Shown here piece by piece: positions 10,801 through 23,800 of a stretch of DNA of 64,000 bases. The DNA is from Tigriopus japonicus. Lineage: Eukaryota; Arthropoda; Copepoda; Harpacticoida; Harpacticidae. The stretch is from the NCBI GenBank assembly GCA_010645155.1, contig CM021319.1, positions 2,662,343-2,726,342 of the forward strand. Reading direction: 5' to 3'. Positions within the stretch are counted from its first letter, which is position 1. Each line of letters opens with the position of its first letter. A program made the position numbers and the translations under genes. The notes beneath the pieces are model-generated. The model did no database searches and had not been told where the DNA came from. It worked only from the letters and a program-made list of their open reading frames with translations.

Positions 10801-13382
10801 CTTTGTTTGAAGAATTTCAAGCATATGAAAATGGTTCCTCATTTGATGTAGGGTATCAACGCCACAAAATTTGCGCATTTTTCTCCCTTTATTCATTAAA
10901 CGTTAATTGAGGCGATGGTTTGGAGGAATAACCTAAAGCCTTTGCTGTGAGCCGAACTTTCCTTGTCCAAAGAAGGGTTCGTTCCATCCAAGTAGCTTTA
11001 ACTGGGATCTTCATTAAGAAGCGTGTTGCATTTCCGAAGAAAAATGGTGGAGTCGTTCTTTTCTTCAAAGAGAGAGAGTCCATCGCTTCAAAAGTTCTTC
11101 TGTGAGTGTCCGGAAAACCCTTTGGTCTTGTTATGGAATTATAAGGCAGGATCGTGTTTGTTGGAGGGCTTGTACTAGTCTTGAGTTAGAACTGCCACAT
11201 TTGATTTTTAACCATGAAAACTTCGTTTTCCAGCAAGTAGAAGCACATTGACTGACATTCTGTTATCCTTAAGAACCTATTTTTCCTTCTTTGGATGGTT
11301 TTCTTTCGTTCGTTTTGGGCCACCTGGTTTCCTTATGCCACGAATAAAAGTAAACTTAATAAGCCGTATTCTAGTGACACATTCAATCTTTGCTCCTCCC
11401 TACGATAGAGGAAAAAATCTCGTCTCCTTGGCTTGATCAGGAACCCCTGAAAGGGGTATTTATACTATTATTTAGGTTATCCCTGGCTTGATAAACATAT
11501 GATAAACTTAATAAACGGAGTTAAAACTTTTTCGAGTTCTATATTATTTGCTATTTAGTTCAGGTTTATCGGCATGATTAGCTGGTATTTTCTTATTTCG
11601 TCTTGCTTTGCTCTAGCCACATCATGAAGACACATTTATGTTCCAGGACTATGGGGAAAATAAAATAGAAAAGTATAAAATTGATTTAACGAATTTCAAT
11701 CTGTTGGAGGTGCTTTTGTAGTTATCAAGACTAATAAAAGAAATACGCAATTATCTAGTTTCAATACAAACGTGACGGCTTTTTTGTGGAAATAATTTTC
11801 GTCCTACATTTGCATTTCCTCTTTGCTCTAAAGCAAAACTACTTATATCAGAAAAAAGTTTGCTTTATTTTTATGTACCGATCGAAGCAACTTCGTTTAT
11901 CTTTCTTTTCAGTACCTTGTTTTTAAGGTGAACAGCCAATCGAAACCATACGTTAGATTTCCATTGAAGATTGGGACCAATTGAGTCTCATGAAAACTCT
12001 AATGGGGAACCATTAGCGTTAAGAGCCCGGCTAGCTTGATTGCCCTAAAAATCGAGGAAAGACGTATCATTTTACAAATCGTTGCGGGTAGCCGTAAAGT
12101 CAAAACTCAACCTCTTTTCAAATGGCATTTTAAGTGATCGACCTCAAGTTTTGACTTTCAGACTGATCCCATCAAGAGCCTCCAGTCTTTGTTACAAATT
12201 AGGGTGTCAGTGGACATTTTAGCTTATAATGAGGATAAGCCAAACTTTGAAGTAGGGTACTAAGACATTGAAATGAACTATTTTTGAACGCAATACATTG
12301 GTCGAGCGTCGTCAGACATATTATTAATATCATCGGTTTCTACAATTTGGTCTAGACGACGTACAGTAGATAGTATGTGATGTACACAATGGAACATATG
12401 ATTTGGTCTAGACTACCTCTCGTTAGAACGTATCAACAATGTCTTCAATCATTCTGAATTAGATCCAAGGACATCCAAGGAAAGTCATCGAGAAATTCGG
12501 TGCCATTTTGGGGGTCCAATCCCTGTTTGGAATTGCTGGCGTTGCCCTTGTCATGTTGCGACAACAAGCCAGATTGCCTAACGTTGTAGAGGGGATCTTG
12601 TGTTTTACGAGGGTCTTGTAAGAGATTGTATTGAACCATCCAGTCAGTTCTTCAAATATCAGCGTCCTTTAGAAGCCTTGTCGGGAAGTTGCCTTTTCTT
12701 CCAAGTTGTCGTTGTTGATGTTGCTGTTGTTGTCATTTTTACTGTAGAGAGACTGTGTAGAGTTCTTGTACAATATCTCAATCGACATGTTCCAACAGTA
12801 AGAAGTGCATCCATCCACGTAGGGTATGGTAAGGATAATGGATTCCCTTTTTTACGCTCGGTAGCCACCAAAGTGACATCATTAACGTAATGTAAGAAAG
12901 TCCCGGAGAGCGGCTCATTTTCAAAATGTCAATACACTCAAAAGATGTTAAGTGTCATCCAAAAGTCAGTCTTCGAAACAGGCACGCAAAGCACATCACT
13001 CGGAAAATTGAATTCCCCTGAAATGTAAATCCACTCAATGTGATAACAAGAGATGGAAGACCTCTAACTACTCCAACTACTGATATGATAGACATCCTGT
13101 TTTCCCTTTTCATGCGGATTGTATCAGAAACGAGCCAGAAGGGGCTTGGAATTCGAAGAATCCATCCCTTAATTGACAATTTACCCTTTTCCGCAGGCGA
13201 TGTTTACTTTTGGATGTGTTAGCCTTTAGATTATGTTTATATTAACACTCAGAACTGATCCAATTTCGATTTGGGAGGGAAATTACGCAAACATAACAAA
13301 CAAAAAACATCTGAGCTTGAACCAATGTTGGAATTGGAAAATCAAAATTCTTAATGAGACTTTGCCGCTGGTTTGTCTAGTA
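7828..13382. other. intergenic, no gene seen
   Basis: This 5.5 kb stretch holds only short open frames with no recognisable domain. It includes a short tandem repeat (8351-8421) and a purine-rich GA tract at about 9700-9775. Spliced non-coding exons of the downstream Beat-like gene could lie here but cannot be identified by eye. Confidence 0.45.
8351..8421. repeat. short tandem repeat, three diverged copies of about 22 bp
   Basis: The core CTGCAACTTGAG followed by GCCTAAAA or ACCTAAAA occurs three times in tandem, the last copy ending in GCCATAAA. It lies in AT-rich sequence without a gene. Confidence 0.6.
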
Positions 13383-13619
13383 CAGAGATCGGCAACAACT
13401 TTTCAGTCAAGACCTATCAAATTTGATTTCGCTTAGTCAGAGGCCCACCATTTTCATTGCCCAGAAATTAACGATCACAGAAATCTAAGTCCACAAGTGC
13501 ATTACAACGGGTGGCTCTCGGGCCCACTATTTTAAACTTTTCTCTAAGCCAAAAATACCCTACCAAAAGCCACCCGTGGACCCACTTGTGGGCCGCGGCC
13601 CACTGGCTGCCAACTCCTG
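13383..13619. mobile_element. hAT-type miniature element with an imperfect 8 bp target duplication
   Basis: The ends are degraded versions of those at 7641: CAGAGATCGGCAAC at the left and the tail CTGCCAACTCCTG at the right. Internal blocks (AAGACC, GGCCCACCA, GTGGACCCACTTGTG, GGCCCAC) match the 7.6 kb copy. GTCTAGTA (13375-13382) and ATCTAGCA (13620-13627) flank the element and agree at 6 of 8 positions, as expected for an old hAT insertion. It is 237 bp and non-coding. Confidence 0.75.
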
Positions 13620-13627
13620 ATCTAGCA

Positions 13628-16600
13628 CGATATTTATCAGAGAATTGATCTTTTGGACCACTTATAATGGGTCAAGGAACATTCAGAATCTGTTTGCTTG
13701 GTACTTCTGTTGAGTTGACATGCATCATGAAACTTGAAATGGATGACATTTTTGCACAAAACACAAGTTCCAAATTATGGTCCAATTTCAGTGCTAAACA
13801 AGGAAATATATGAGAGATAACGAAAGAAGGTGACGTGATATTTCGCTTTGGATTTGGTTGAACGATGCACCTTAAAAGAACTTTGTTTGGACAATGAACT
13901 GCACACTTGACGGCAGTTCAAAATGACTACAAAGTACAAATGCAAAAGATCTTTCAATCCTTACATGCTTTTTGAGAAAAAAAAACCTTCATTAGGTAGA
14001 ACCTGAACTTGCTCTGGTCAGCCAAAGCATACTTTAGGTTACCTCTCAATCCTGTCAAAATGTCTTCTTGACAATAACAACCTTCATTATTAGGAAGAAC
14101 CAGAACTTTTTTTAAAGTGAGATAGGACAAGTCCAGTAACTAATGGAAGACCAAAAGAGCTCTTTATGAAGTTTTTTCCAACGAGAAAGGCAGTTGGGAT
14201 GAAAATAGTTTGAAAGGGCCATATTTACAATACAGTGCCAAGTCCTTCAGAGTTTTCGTCAAAATGCGTTTTCTTCCCTTTTTCAAAACAAAAAAATACA
14301 TCCTTTGCAAAACACACAACATTGCTTCCTTTTTTATTTTGAAAGTTTCGTTAAAAGCCTCAATGACGTGGTTTTACTCATGCTACCGTATTTCAACAGT
14401 TTTCAATGAAAAATGGAAAACTATACCAAATAATGCCAAATGGTTCGGGAAGAGCTCTCGTCTCTAAACACATAAGTTTCAAGAGTTTTAAGTATAAAAA
14501 CAAACTTTACGCATTACTAAATCACACATGAGGCACCTTTCACATCAGACTCTTTATTAGTATCCTGCATTCTTGTAACATTGAATAAATGCGCAAAAAG
14601 TAAACATTATTTGATATAAAACAAGTACATGTGAACTGATGGGATATCAGGATTGTAAGAATGTGAAACTAAAAGGTAACTAGTTGAAGGCATTAGAAAA
14701 TACAGTAGAAACCAATCCCAAAATAATACGTTCATACGTGTGGCCTACTCTATTGAGTTTGTGTAGTACTGTGCAAAAAATACTAGTTGAAAAGAGCTCA
14801 ATTTGCATCCACAAATCAGCATATGGATACGATTTTGCAATGAAAGAACTGTAGAAAGGTCACACGTCCAATCATTTGACCATGTTTGGACGATATTTTT
14901 GGGAAGGATACTAACGTTCCTGCAATGCTTATTTCATACAGAAAATATTTACAGATTTTTATTTTTTGATATTTTTGTTTTTGAATTTTTTTACAGAAAA
15001 TACCATTCCTTGTAGCAGTCATAAGAAATCTGCAACCCAACAAAAACACATTTGTTTATTCCCGCTACTTCTGGCTAGATTGAGTAAGAAAAAAGGGCAT
15101 GCAAAATGACGAGAATGGCCTCTTTACGTACATCTTCTTCCTCCGGGGTTTCTCCTTCGTCTCTTCGCTAGTAATCATCGCCATATAATGAACAACATTG
15201 AGGTCACACAAAATTACAGACAACTTGTCCCCAACACAACAAACGAGCGAAACATGAATAACTCAGATACTTATAAACCTGACCAATAGGCCAAGAATAG
15301 CTGATATAATAATGTAACAAATAGAATTGCTTTACATTAATATTTTTTCCTTTTAATTAATCAACATGAATTTTCCTCCTTGATTCGTACATTTTGATTA
15401 TTTGCATGAAAATTGGACTCATTTTGACACTGGAGTTCATCATATTCATGAATGCATTAAAGAAAGACAGATTCGCTTTCCTTTTTCTAACCTTATAAGG
15501 TTTTTAGATTAGCTATTTGCTAGCTTAGTTAAGCTAGCAAATAGCACAATTCAGTTTACGATGACATCTAATTATGTGATGATGGATTTTGTAAAGTTTA
15601 GGAGGCAGAATAAGCACACGTTGATGATGATCGTCGGAATTTTGTAGTCCATCAGTAAATCACAAGCAGAACCATTACCTCTCAATAGCAGTAATGTTTG
15701 TTCATAAGCTCCTTTGCCTTCTCCTTATCTTTTATCATCGGGACATCCCGAGAGTGCCTGTTTGGGTCGGGCAAGGGTTCCAGGGACATACTGAACCATA
15801 CATAGACCTCCTACTGGATCACTGGCATTAAGTTACGCATGACGTCTTTTCTATCAGCCTTTCCACTGTTTTCCGTATGGAAGTGTGGAAATCTACGGCT
15901 ATATTATTCTCTGGTGGATCTCCATTCATTATTTTGTCTGCAGCGAGTCCCGAGTCCCAAGCGGAGAATTGAACCAACAATCTCACTCACAGCTTGGTCA
16001 ATGACCAAGAAAAGGCCTTGTAAATAAGTTTTAACAAGGTGTAACCTTTAAGGAGAAGCCGGTCGTTTACATACCACCTTTGTGTAATCTGTTCAAAACA
16101 AGATAAATGGTCGGGGGAGCCGTGTTCAATCCTACAATGGATTCGACCCTAGTTCATTGACCACCGGTTCATTAGCATGGATCAGCTTTCATAGCTGCTG
16201 CTGCTGCAGCTACTAGCACGACGACGACGACCGATTGCTTGGATGGTTGTGCTGGTCTTTGTCTCGTTTTCCCGGTTCTTGTTGTACTGTTTCAAGGGAC
16301 TGACTGGCCGAGAGAGAGAGAGAGTGACATGGTAATCTCGTTATTTCTGCATAATAAATTTCCCCTCTCTGATCACCTCGACTGATGATAATGCTTCTCC
16401 AAGCAGTATTCCAGCCACTGATAAATGAGTTCATTCTTGCTTGCCTCTATCTGATTGCTTCTCCTTGCACAGACGTGAAAGAGGAAAGGGAAGGAATGAA
16501 AAGGCCAAAGAAAGGCTGCTCTTTTTGTGTGTCTCTGTCTCTCTTTCTCTCATGTTAGGGGGTCACGGAACGTTTTCAATCGTCTGAAACTGTCTACATG

Positions 16601-17801
16601 TTCCGGGGGATGTCGAATTTTTTGTGGACTTCAAGGATCCTGGGCCTTCAGGTTCAATGTTGTTAAACTCATTGAAGTCCCAAAGACCTTAAATATATGG
16701 CCACCCCTGTTAGTCTAATTTGGTGACTAGCTCTTGAAAACTAAGTCGAACTCGTGTTTCCGCCTAGTCAAGCCATTTACTTTTGAGGATAAATGATGTG
16801 TTTGCGAGGAGGAACAGTGTTCCGATTTTCTTTCTCTCTCGCTGTCCCAACAGAGCCTTTTGTTGTACATGAGGGAATGGATAGATGGATGACCTTCAAG
16901 GTTAACGACACTCGAAAATGAAAGGACACAATTAGCGGGAACAGGAAATGAATGATTTCTAGCCCCGCTGACTACTAAAGGTTCTTAAGTGGTTTCTCGA
17001 GTTGTGGCTGTGATACTTGGATACTTGGGACAAACGATAAAGGACATCCCTGGTTTGGTTCGGCCCCAAAAACTGATGACGGTGGACGCGTTGTGCAACA
17101 TCTCTTAGAGATGGCATTTCACGATCATTTGATTGTGAGCTTTGTTCCACTTCCGGGAAAACTGCAAACCTAGCAATAGCTTGATACAGCTCACCATTTG
17201 TTACTTCTGTCAGATAAGTTATAGTCATTGAGTCTAACATTGTCAAGATCTCAATGGAACAAATTATTAAAAAAGCTTGTAAAAACTTGATCCAACCTTT
17301 GAAACCTTTTCGCACCTTTTCCGTAATTTCACCGTGGTGTACGTTCCGGGACAAGAATACCTCAGGCCAAAGACTTGTAGTAATATGATGGCACTGAAGC
17401 ATATGGCCAAACGCGTAATAGCTCAGATGAAAGAAGAACGTACGTAACGTAATGGTGTATGTGTCAGTGAGGAAGTCTTCTTTTTCTCCTCTCTTTTTCC
17501 ACAATTGACCTCATTCAGTTGTATGTTAGGTTCATGAGAACGATCAAGTCCCCTTTTCGGATTAGCCGAGATTGGAAGTTGTTCAAGTGGGATCTCGTCA
17601 GCACTCATCCCTATAAACCAAGAACTAGGTACTTGGTGGATGGATCACGGTGTGTGACTAAGGAGATCGGTGGGATGTACTGCAGGAGGTAGTCTTTGTG
17701 CTCCAGAGGTTAGGGCGAGGAATCAGCCACTGATCAGCCTTGTTTGATGCTCAGGCCTCCCCATTGATATAAATCTCTTTGTTCTTCTTTTCTCATTACA
17801 G
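13628..17801. other. intergenic or 5' intron of the Beat-like gene, no coding exon seen
   Basis: Because the exon at 17802 begins at an acceptor, part of this region is probably intronic, with a non-coding 5' exon somewhere upstream. It holds a perfect hairpin at 15512-15545, GCT/GAC triplet runs at about 16192-16232 and a GA run at 16311-16323. The longest open frame (16959-17504, minus) matches no family I know. Confidence 0.45.
15512..15545. repeat. perfect 16 bp inverted repeat with a 2 bp loop
   Basis: Bases 15512-15527 (GCTATTTGCTAGCTTA) are exactly mirrored by 15530-15545, leaving GT as the loop. No coding or transposon context is visible. Confidence 0.8.
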
Positions 17802-17820
17802 GAAGAGGCCACTTACCATA

Positions 17821-20800
17821 ATGGTGAGCTGTCATATGATGTCTCGTGTCCCCTGGGGATCGCATCGTTACTTGACTGTTCTATTTCTACTTCTTCTCCA
17901 AGGTGAGTTGGCACTTTTTCACATTATTGGCTACAACATACGTACGTACAGTTGGCTCTTTGTTAGCCTTGTGTGAGTATGATACGCAAAATGTGGAACG
18001 GTTTTATAGGTGTTTTCAAGGACTTGCAGATTTTGGAAATATTGGCTTTCTATAACCGATCATTAAAGTGTATCTTGTTGTGCCGTCAGTTGGTTATTGG
18101 CTTCCGGTCAAGGTTTGTGTCGAACGAAAAGCTCTGAAGGCTGATATCAGTCATCCATTCGGATTTCCTAATGGTCTTCACTGCTTAGTAGAGTTTTGAG
18201 GAGAGAACAATATAGGAAGCCAGACACATATTTGAACATTGGGTAGGAATAAAACATCTCACCAAAATAAAACCAGTCTGTCTCTGTCGGATCCAAACGA
18301 GAGCTCAACGAGGCCATCATAAATTCTTATCGGTTATTTCTTACTTTACCAACGCCTTCCTACTCGCTCGTTCGTGTCCTCATTTATCTTTTGGCGAAGC
18401 TGAAATCCCTTGAAAATTTGCTTGGGCGTTTATTGCCCTAAGATGGGGAGAGGGACCCATTCACCCAAAGGAAGGATGAGTCAGCAAACAGTTACGGGCT
18501 ATATCAAAATGCATGACGTTTGACTGCATCGTGCTCATGTTTGTGCCAGTTCCTGTTGTTCAACTTGGCTTTGTCATTTGAGTCAAACTCTCCTGGCTGA
18601 CATTGCATAGCTTGCTCGCTTGCTTGCTGTACTCTGTAATGCGCCAATTGTGGTCAGGAGGCAGAATTTGTCCCAGAATTTTTACTCCCGAGTTGGTCCC
18701 ATTTGTCTGCTCTTTGCCTTTGGGCGAACGAGGACAAAAGGAACTTGGAAGTGGAGGGTGAGCAAGCACCCAGCTAGTCTTGATTGATCCGACTAATTGT
18801 AGTGGAGTTACTGATTGATCTCTCGTCTTCCTCTTCCTCGACTTTTTTCCGGTCTGACCCCGGAGCTGAAAGGTGGAACTCGTTTACTACGAACTAACTT
18901 GATCGGCCTGCCTTGGATTGGACCAAGCAAGTCGCATTGGTGTATTGTTTGCTCCATTGTTTCTCTACCAATCGTTGGTAGTTGCGTCCTGTAGCGAACA
19001 GGGAACAACTTGGGAACTCGGATTCTATGACTATTGGCCAAGGTCAGAACTTTCATTACAATGGAAACGTGAGGAAGTTCAAATGATAGCCGAGAGATCT
19101 TCTTCCTTCGATCCCTTTTGGTTCGAAATACCCCTAGGAGCACTAATGAAACGTGAATCTTGATCATGCCCATGATGATGATGATGATAATCGTGACGAT
19201 GGTCTCTGCGTGACTCCTTTCACACCTCGATGGTGTACGTTCCACTTATATTAGGATCAGGCCAGTGCCAACTGAATGTGTTCCAATCACCGTTCCAAAC
19301 TACTGGAGGTTTGTCACCCACCACTCAAGTTTGGTGCTCCACCCGGGATTGGTCTAGACCCACCACATGTCTCATCAGTTCCCTCAAGACTCCCAAACCA
19401 GATTGTTCTCGGAGTTTTTTTTCCCGGTCCCCCTGTTCGTCTTGGAAGAAAAGCCGGGGTAATTGCTATCCGAGATGACAAATGTACTTCAAGTTGGAAA
19501 ATTGCTTCTTATGGCGTTTATTTGACCGACTTGGAGTTAGACTTTGATGAGAAAGACATCACAAGTTGGGATGGCTCTGGGTAAATGCCAAAGATGACCC
19601 ACGATTTGTCATCCTTCGATTGCACTCCAAGTTTGGCTCGATTGGACTGCCTCTAAGTGGATACTCTCAAGAATGTAGAGGGCCATATCAGAGTAAGTGT
19701 CACCCAACCAATTGGAACATTGAACTCCCGACTTTCTTGTCTAATGCAACGAACTGGATGGAATTTGACTGCTAACTTTTTTCGAAACAAAAGTTCGAGG
19801 TAGACAACCATGAATGAAAGTTCTGTTGCCTTTAAAATAAGAGTGCTCCACGATAAGGTCAAAGTACGCTTGTTAAGCAAATTATGTTGCAAAAACTGCA
19901 AAAAAATAATCGATTATAAACTGTGAAAAGAAATGAGACAAGGAAAAACACAAAAGTAAGAAACTAAAGAAATGCACCAAACTACCCAAACAGAGCGGGG
20001 ATTTTATTGAAACATACGGAAATTCGGAACCAAATAGCTTATTAGAAACTGTCCTCCTACCATAGTATATGAAACCTTTGAAAACCTGCCCATCCACATT
20101 TTTCTTCAAGCTCAAAAAGCGAGCTAGTCGCTTTCTTTGTTACGCCTAATATCTAGTTACCTGAAGGGTATTTACCCAATTTGCTGATGATAAGTAATTC
20201 CATTTTGGAAGGTCGGATGCCAGGGTTTCCCTTTTTAAGACAAAGATAAAAAGAATGGCTACAATGACTGCAAAATGCGATTAGGAAATGCGAGAAATGG
20301 AAACAACCCAGAAAAAAAATCTCGTGTCTCTTGATTTTGATTCATTCCAAAAAAAATCCTTTTCAAATTTGATTGCTCACACCAAGAAAGTTTTCTCTTT
20401 GAATAAACTCATCAATTGAATGCATGCAACCCTGTTCCTGGTATGAGATTCTAAGGAAGGCAAGTCATCGTTCGATGACCGGAATAGAAGTATTAACACC
20501 CTTGAAAACAATTTTGAATATACTTTGAACAAACTTTCGATGGCAATAGAGCCAAAAGAAACACTCTTCCTCACCTAAGAGGAAGAAAGTGGAGGCCGGA
20601 TGTGGACTTGCTGCTTCCCTTCAAATAGAGCTCTAGCCCCCGCCTTGGACAGAACACATAATATACGTTCCTATACTCAATAATAACAAGTGGAAGTCAG
20701 AGATACAGCCAAGTTGCCAAACTTTCTGGACTCTGGGAACAACAATGGGCACTGTCGATGGAACCTCAAGTCCGACCTCCTTTTTTATGAGAGCAGAGAG

Positions 20801-23800
20801 ATGATCCAAACGTGAGAAGTGAGATCAAGGCCAAGCCAACGGCGCAAGATGGGCTTAGCAGCGGGATTGTGGGTAATCATCAAGCGATTAAGACCGTAAA
20901 CAACCCTTCCATCTTCTCCTTTGGTTCACAATGCATTCCTCACAAGCACTGACGTCTCCAAAAACACGCTTGTTATTCTCCTTCAAGCAAGAATTGCCAG
21001 GCACATTGGGTAAAAACTCGGATTCGCTTATTCAGATTATTCATAGGGCTACAAATTCATGACCATGGCTCGATCTCCACGGACCAAGCGCCTGGAGTTA
21101 GATCTCATTTTTTTGGGAATCTGCCATTCTCCGTGGTTCGTTTATCTTGTTTTTTGCCTCTTGAGGGGGGTTTCATTCTCTTCGCGCCCCAAAATTGTGC
21201 TGAAGAGAAGTCAAATTGTGATCTTTGGGGAAAAAGGCCACGTTGATAGTGGAGAAGGCCAGGCTGAAGGAACGAAAGAGGAGAATGTGCCAAATAAAAA
21301 GCGCTATGTGAAGACCGCAAGAATAGCACTGACCCACCCAAAGCGGTCAAGCCCTTGGGACGACGCTCTTTAAAAGCAAAATGGAATTTTCACGGTCAAC
21401 AATCTCAACATGAATATTAGCTTTCACGTTGTCGTTATAGTTGACTCCAGCGTTTGAATACCCTTGGGCCTCAAAACAACGAAATACCAGGGATACATTA
21501 CTCAAGGCATTGTTCTCTATGGAGTTTTCGACACGAGAACGGCATCAAAATCCAGTCCATTGAGTTCTTTCAGAATTGCAGCGCTTTAATTCCAAAAAGA
21601 ACTCAGTCAACGAAACCAACGAGCTCAACGGGATATCAACGATCCCGGTTGGAGTGAAGATGAGCACAGCATCGTCAAGACGAAATCCACGAGGGTTAAA
21701 TCCAAGACTTTTTGTTCGACTTTTTCAAGCTATCCTACACTAACGATTTACTACATGTTCCAGAACAAGAAACGAACCTTAAGACATGGCTCATAAAGAA
21801 AGGGGTTTCTGAATGAAAACATAAAATACCCAAATTTGAAAAGGAACACCAAGGGATAGAATTGATGGGAAACCTTCACAAAGGGTCCGCAGGAAAAGAG
21901 AAGATCTAATCGTAACTCAATAAAACGTGGTCCAAGGACAGGGGGAAAATCTCTTTGGAACAATGAAATGTTGAAAAGTTTGCTCATTCAACAACTTTCT
22001 ATTGCACAGACACTTCAACGAAAAAACTCAAGGGTGCAAAGGTGGAATGGAAGGAAGTAATCTCATATGTCAAATGGTCCCAGATCTCCCGTTGGGCCTA
22101 GTCTCCGGATATCTCTCTGCTTGTCTGTCGAGCTTGGATGGGACAAGAAAAACGAGGAGGTGACAGGTTGGTTCGATCCTTTGCACGGCTCACCCCTGGA
22201 GATTATTCAAAGTAAAGAAGTTCGCCGCCCACTTGGCAGGATCTCTCATTTCTCTACGTGCAAGCAAAAGTTGAGCAGAAATCAAGGTCCTTTGGTGCCA
22301 GATGTTCGCCTGTGGGTCTTTGGAATTTGCTCAAGTATCTATGGATGGAAGAGCATGGGTGCAAGATGGCACTCCGGAGTAGCCTGTGAACTGTGAATGG
22401 GCCAAAGAGGAAACGATGCCCGTTGGTTGGTGGGGTGCTTGCTCTTCAGTGTATTACTGTGTTCCTTGATGGTGCCGTAGGATGTGCTTGAGCATTCTAT
22501 TTCTTCCTTCCTTCCTAGTGTTGTGTCTCTATTTGATAGCATCTTTCTTTCCCTCTTTTGCGAGGCATAAATGGAGAAAAATAAAATGCAAATTTCATGG
22601 CCGGTTGAATGTCTTTTGCCTGATCCTCACTCTCTCTTTCTGTGTAGTTTGGATGTGCGTACAGTACGAAGGGCAACATATTCCGTGCCGTACGTATGTA
22701 TATAGAACAGTACAGGAAGGAGGGGAACAAGAGAGCGAAAAATTGCCCCACCGGAAGACTACTCAACCTCTGGAGAGCCAGTCAATTGAAGGTCGTTCTT
22801 GGGCTTCTTCAAGAATGCCTGTTGTTTCCGGATGGGGCTAGGGCATCTACGAAGTAATTAAAATGCAGTCACAGCTGTGGGAAAGCTTTTCTCGCTTAAG
22901 TAGGCCCGAAAGTTGGAACTTTCATCCATTAAGTGAGCCAAGTAAACCCTTTTTGTAGCCTCATGAATTGCTCAAAGGCAACAAGGGTCACATTGTAAGT
23001 CCCCAGTATAACGAGACATCAAACGAGATTTGGTGTACAGTGTAATTTACATTATACGGCTATTGTGTTGAGATCAAATAGAGCCATGGAGAAAGCTAAT
23101 TTTAGATCTTTTAACATGCATTTTCTGCTTTACCGTACGTAAGGTTTAAAAGAGATGTTCGGGATTGTTTCGACGAGACAGGTCTAAAGAAAATTCCTTT
23201 ATTTCTTATCCAAATGAATGGCTTGAATGTGAAAGCAGCAATTTAACAATTACTTAGTTTTATGTCCCAGGGTTTCAGGTGTCCATTTCCTTGGTGGGTG
23301 GTGTTCAAGCAGCTGTAGCTTGAATAAAAGTAATAGCTTTTTTTGAGCTGGAAGATATGCTTGGAATGTGAATCAGGGATGAAAGCGAGATGCCAAGACA
23401 TGTGTTTATAAGAATTAATAACTGATGCAGCATTGGATCGGCATATGAATTGCAGGCCATGAATATTTTTGATGGCATTGACTGGATGATACTATTGGTT
23501 CAATGCCCACTGAAGAAGAAACCTTTGAGCAAAGGCTGGTTGAAGATAGAGCCAGAAGAGCTCTTCGTTTTACCATACTTTGGTCTCTGGTTCGTAGCCT
23601 TTGGAGGTCCATTTTCAGAAGGAATTGGTTTTTTAGAAATGGCCCATTTCATGCATTAGACGGCAATAATCTTGAGTCTCCTGGGCATGACATAACCATA
23701 GAGCGAAGATTTGTCTCCGTAGTATAAGACTGCATTGGTCGGCTTTAGTGCGTACGCACATTGACTTCTTGGATCGCGATATCACACATTTGGGCAATAT

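Noticed and set aside
16959..17504. 181-codon minus-strand open frame
   Set aside because: It starts from a non-ATG codon, shows no domain or signal peptide, and lies in non-coding DNA before the Beat-like gene; length alone is not enough.
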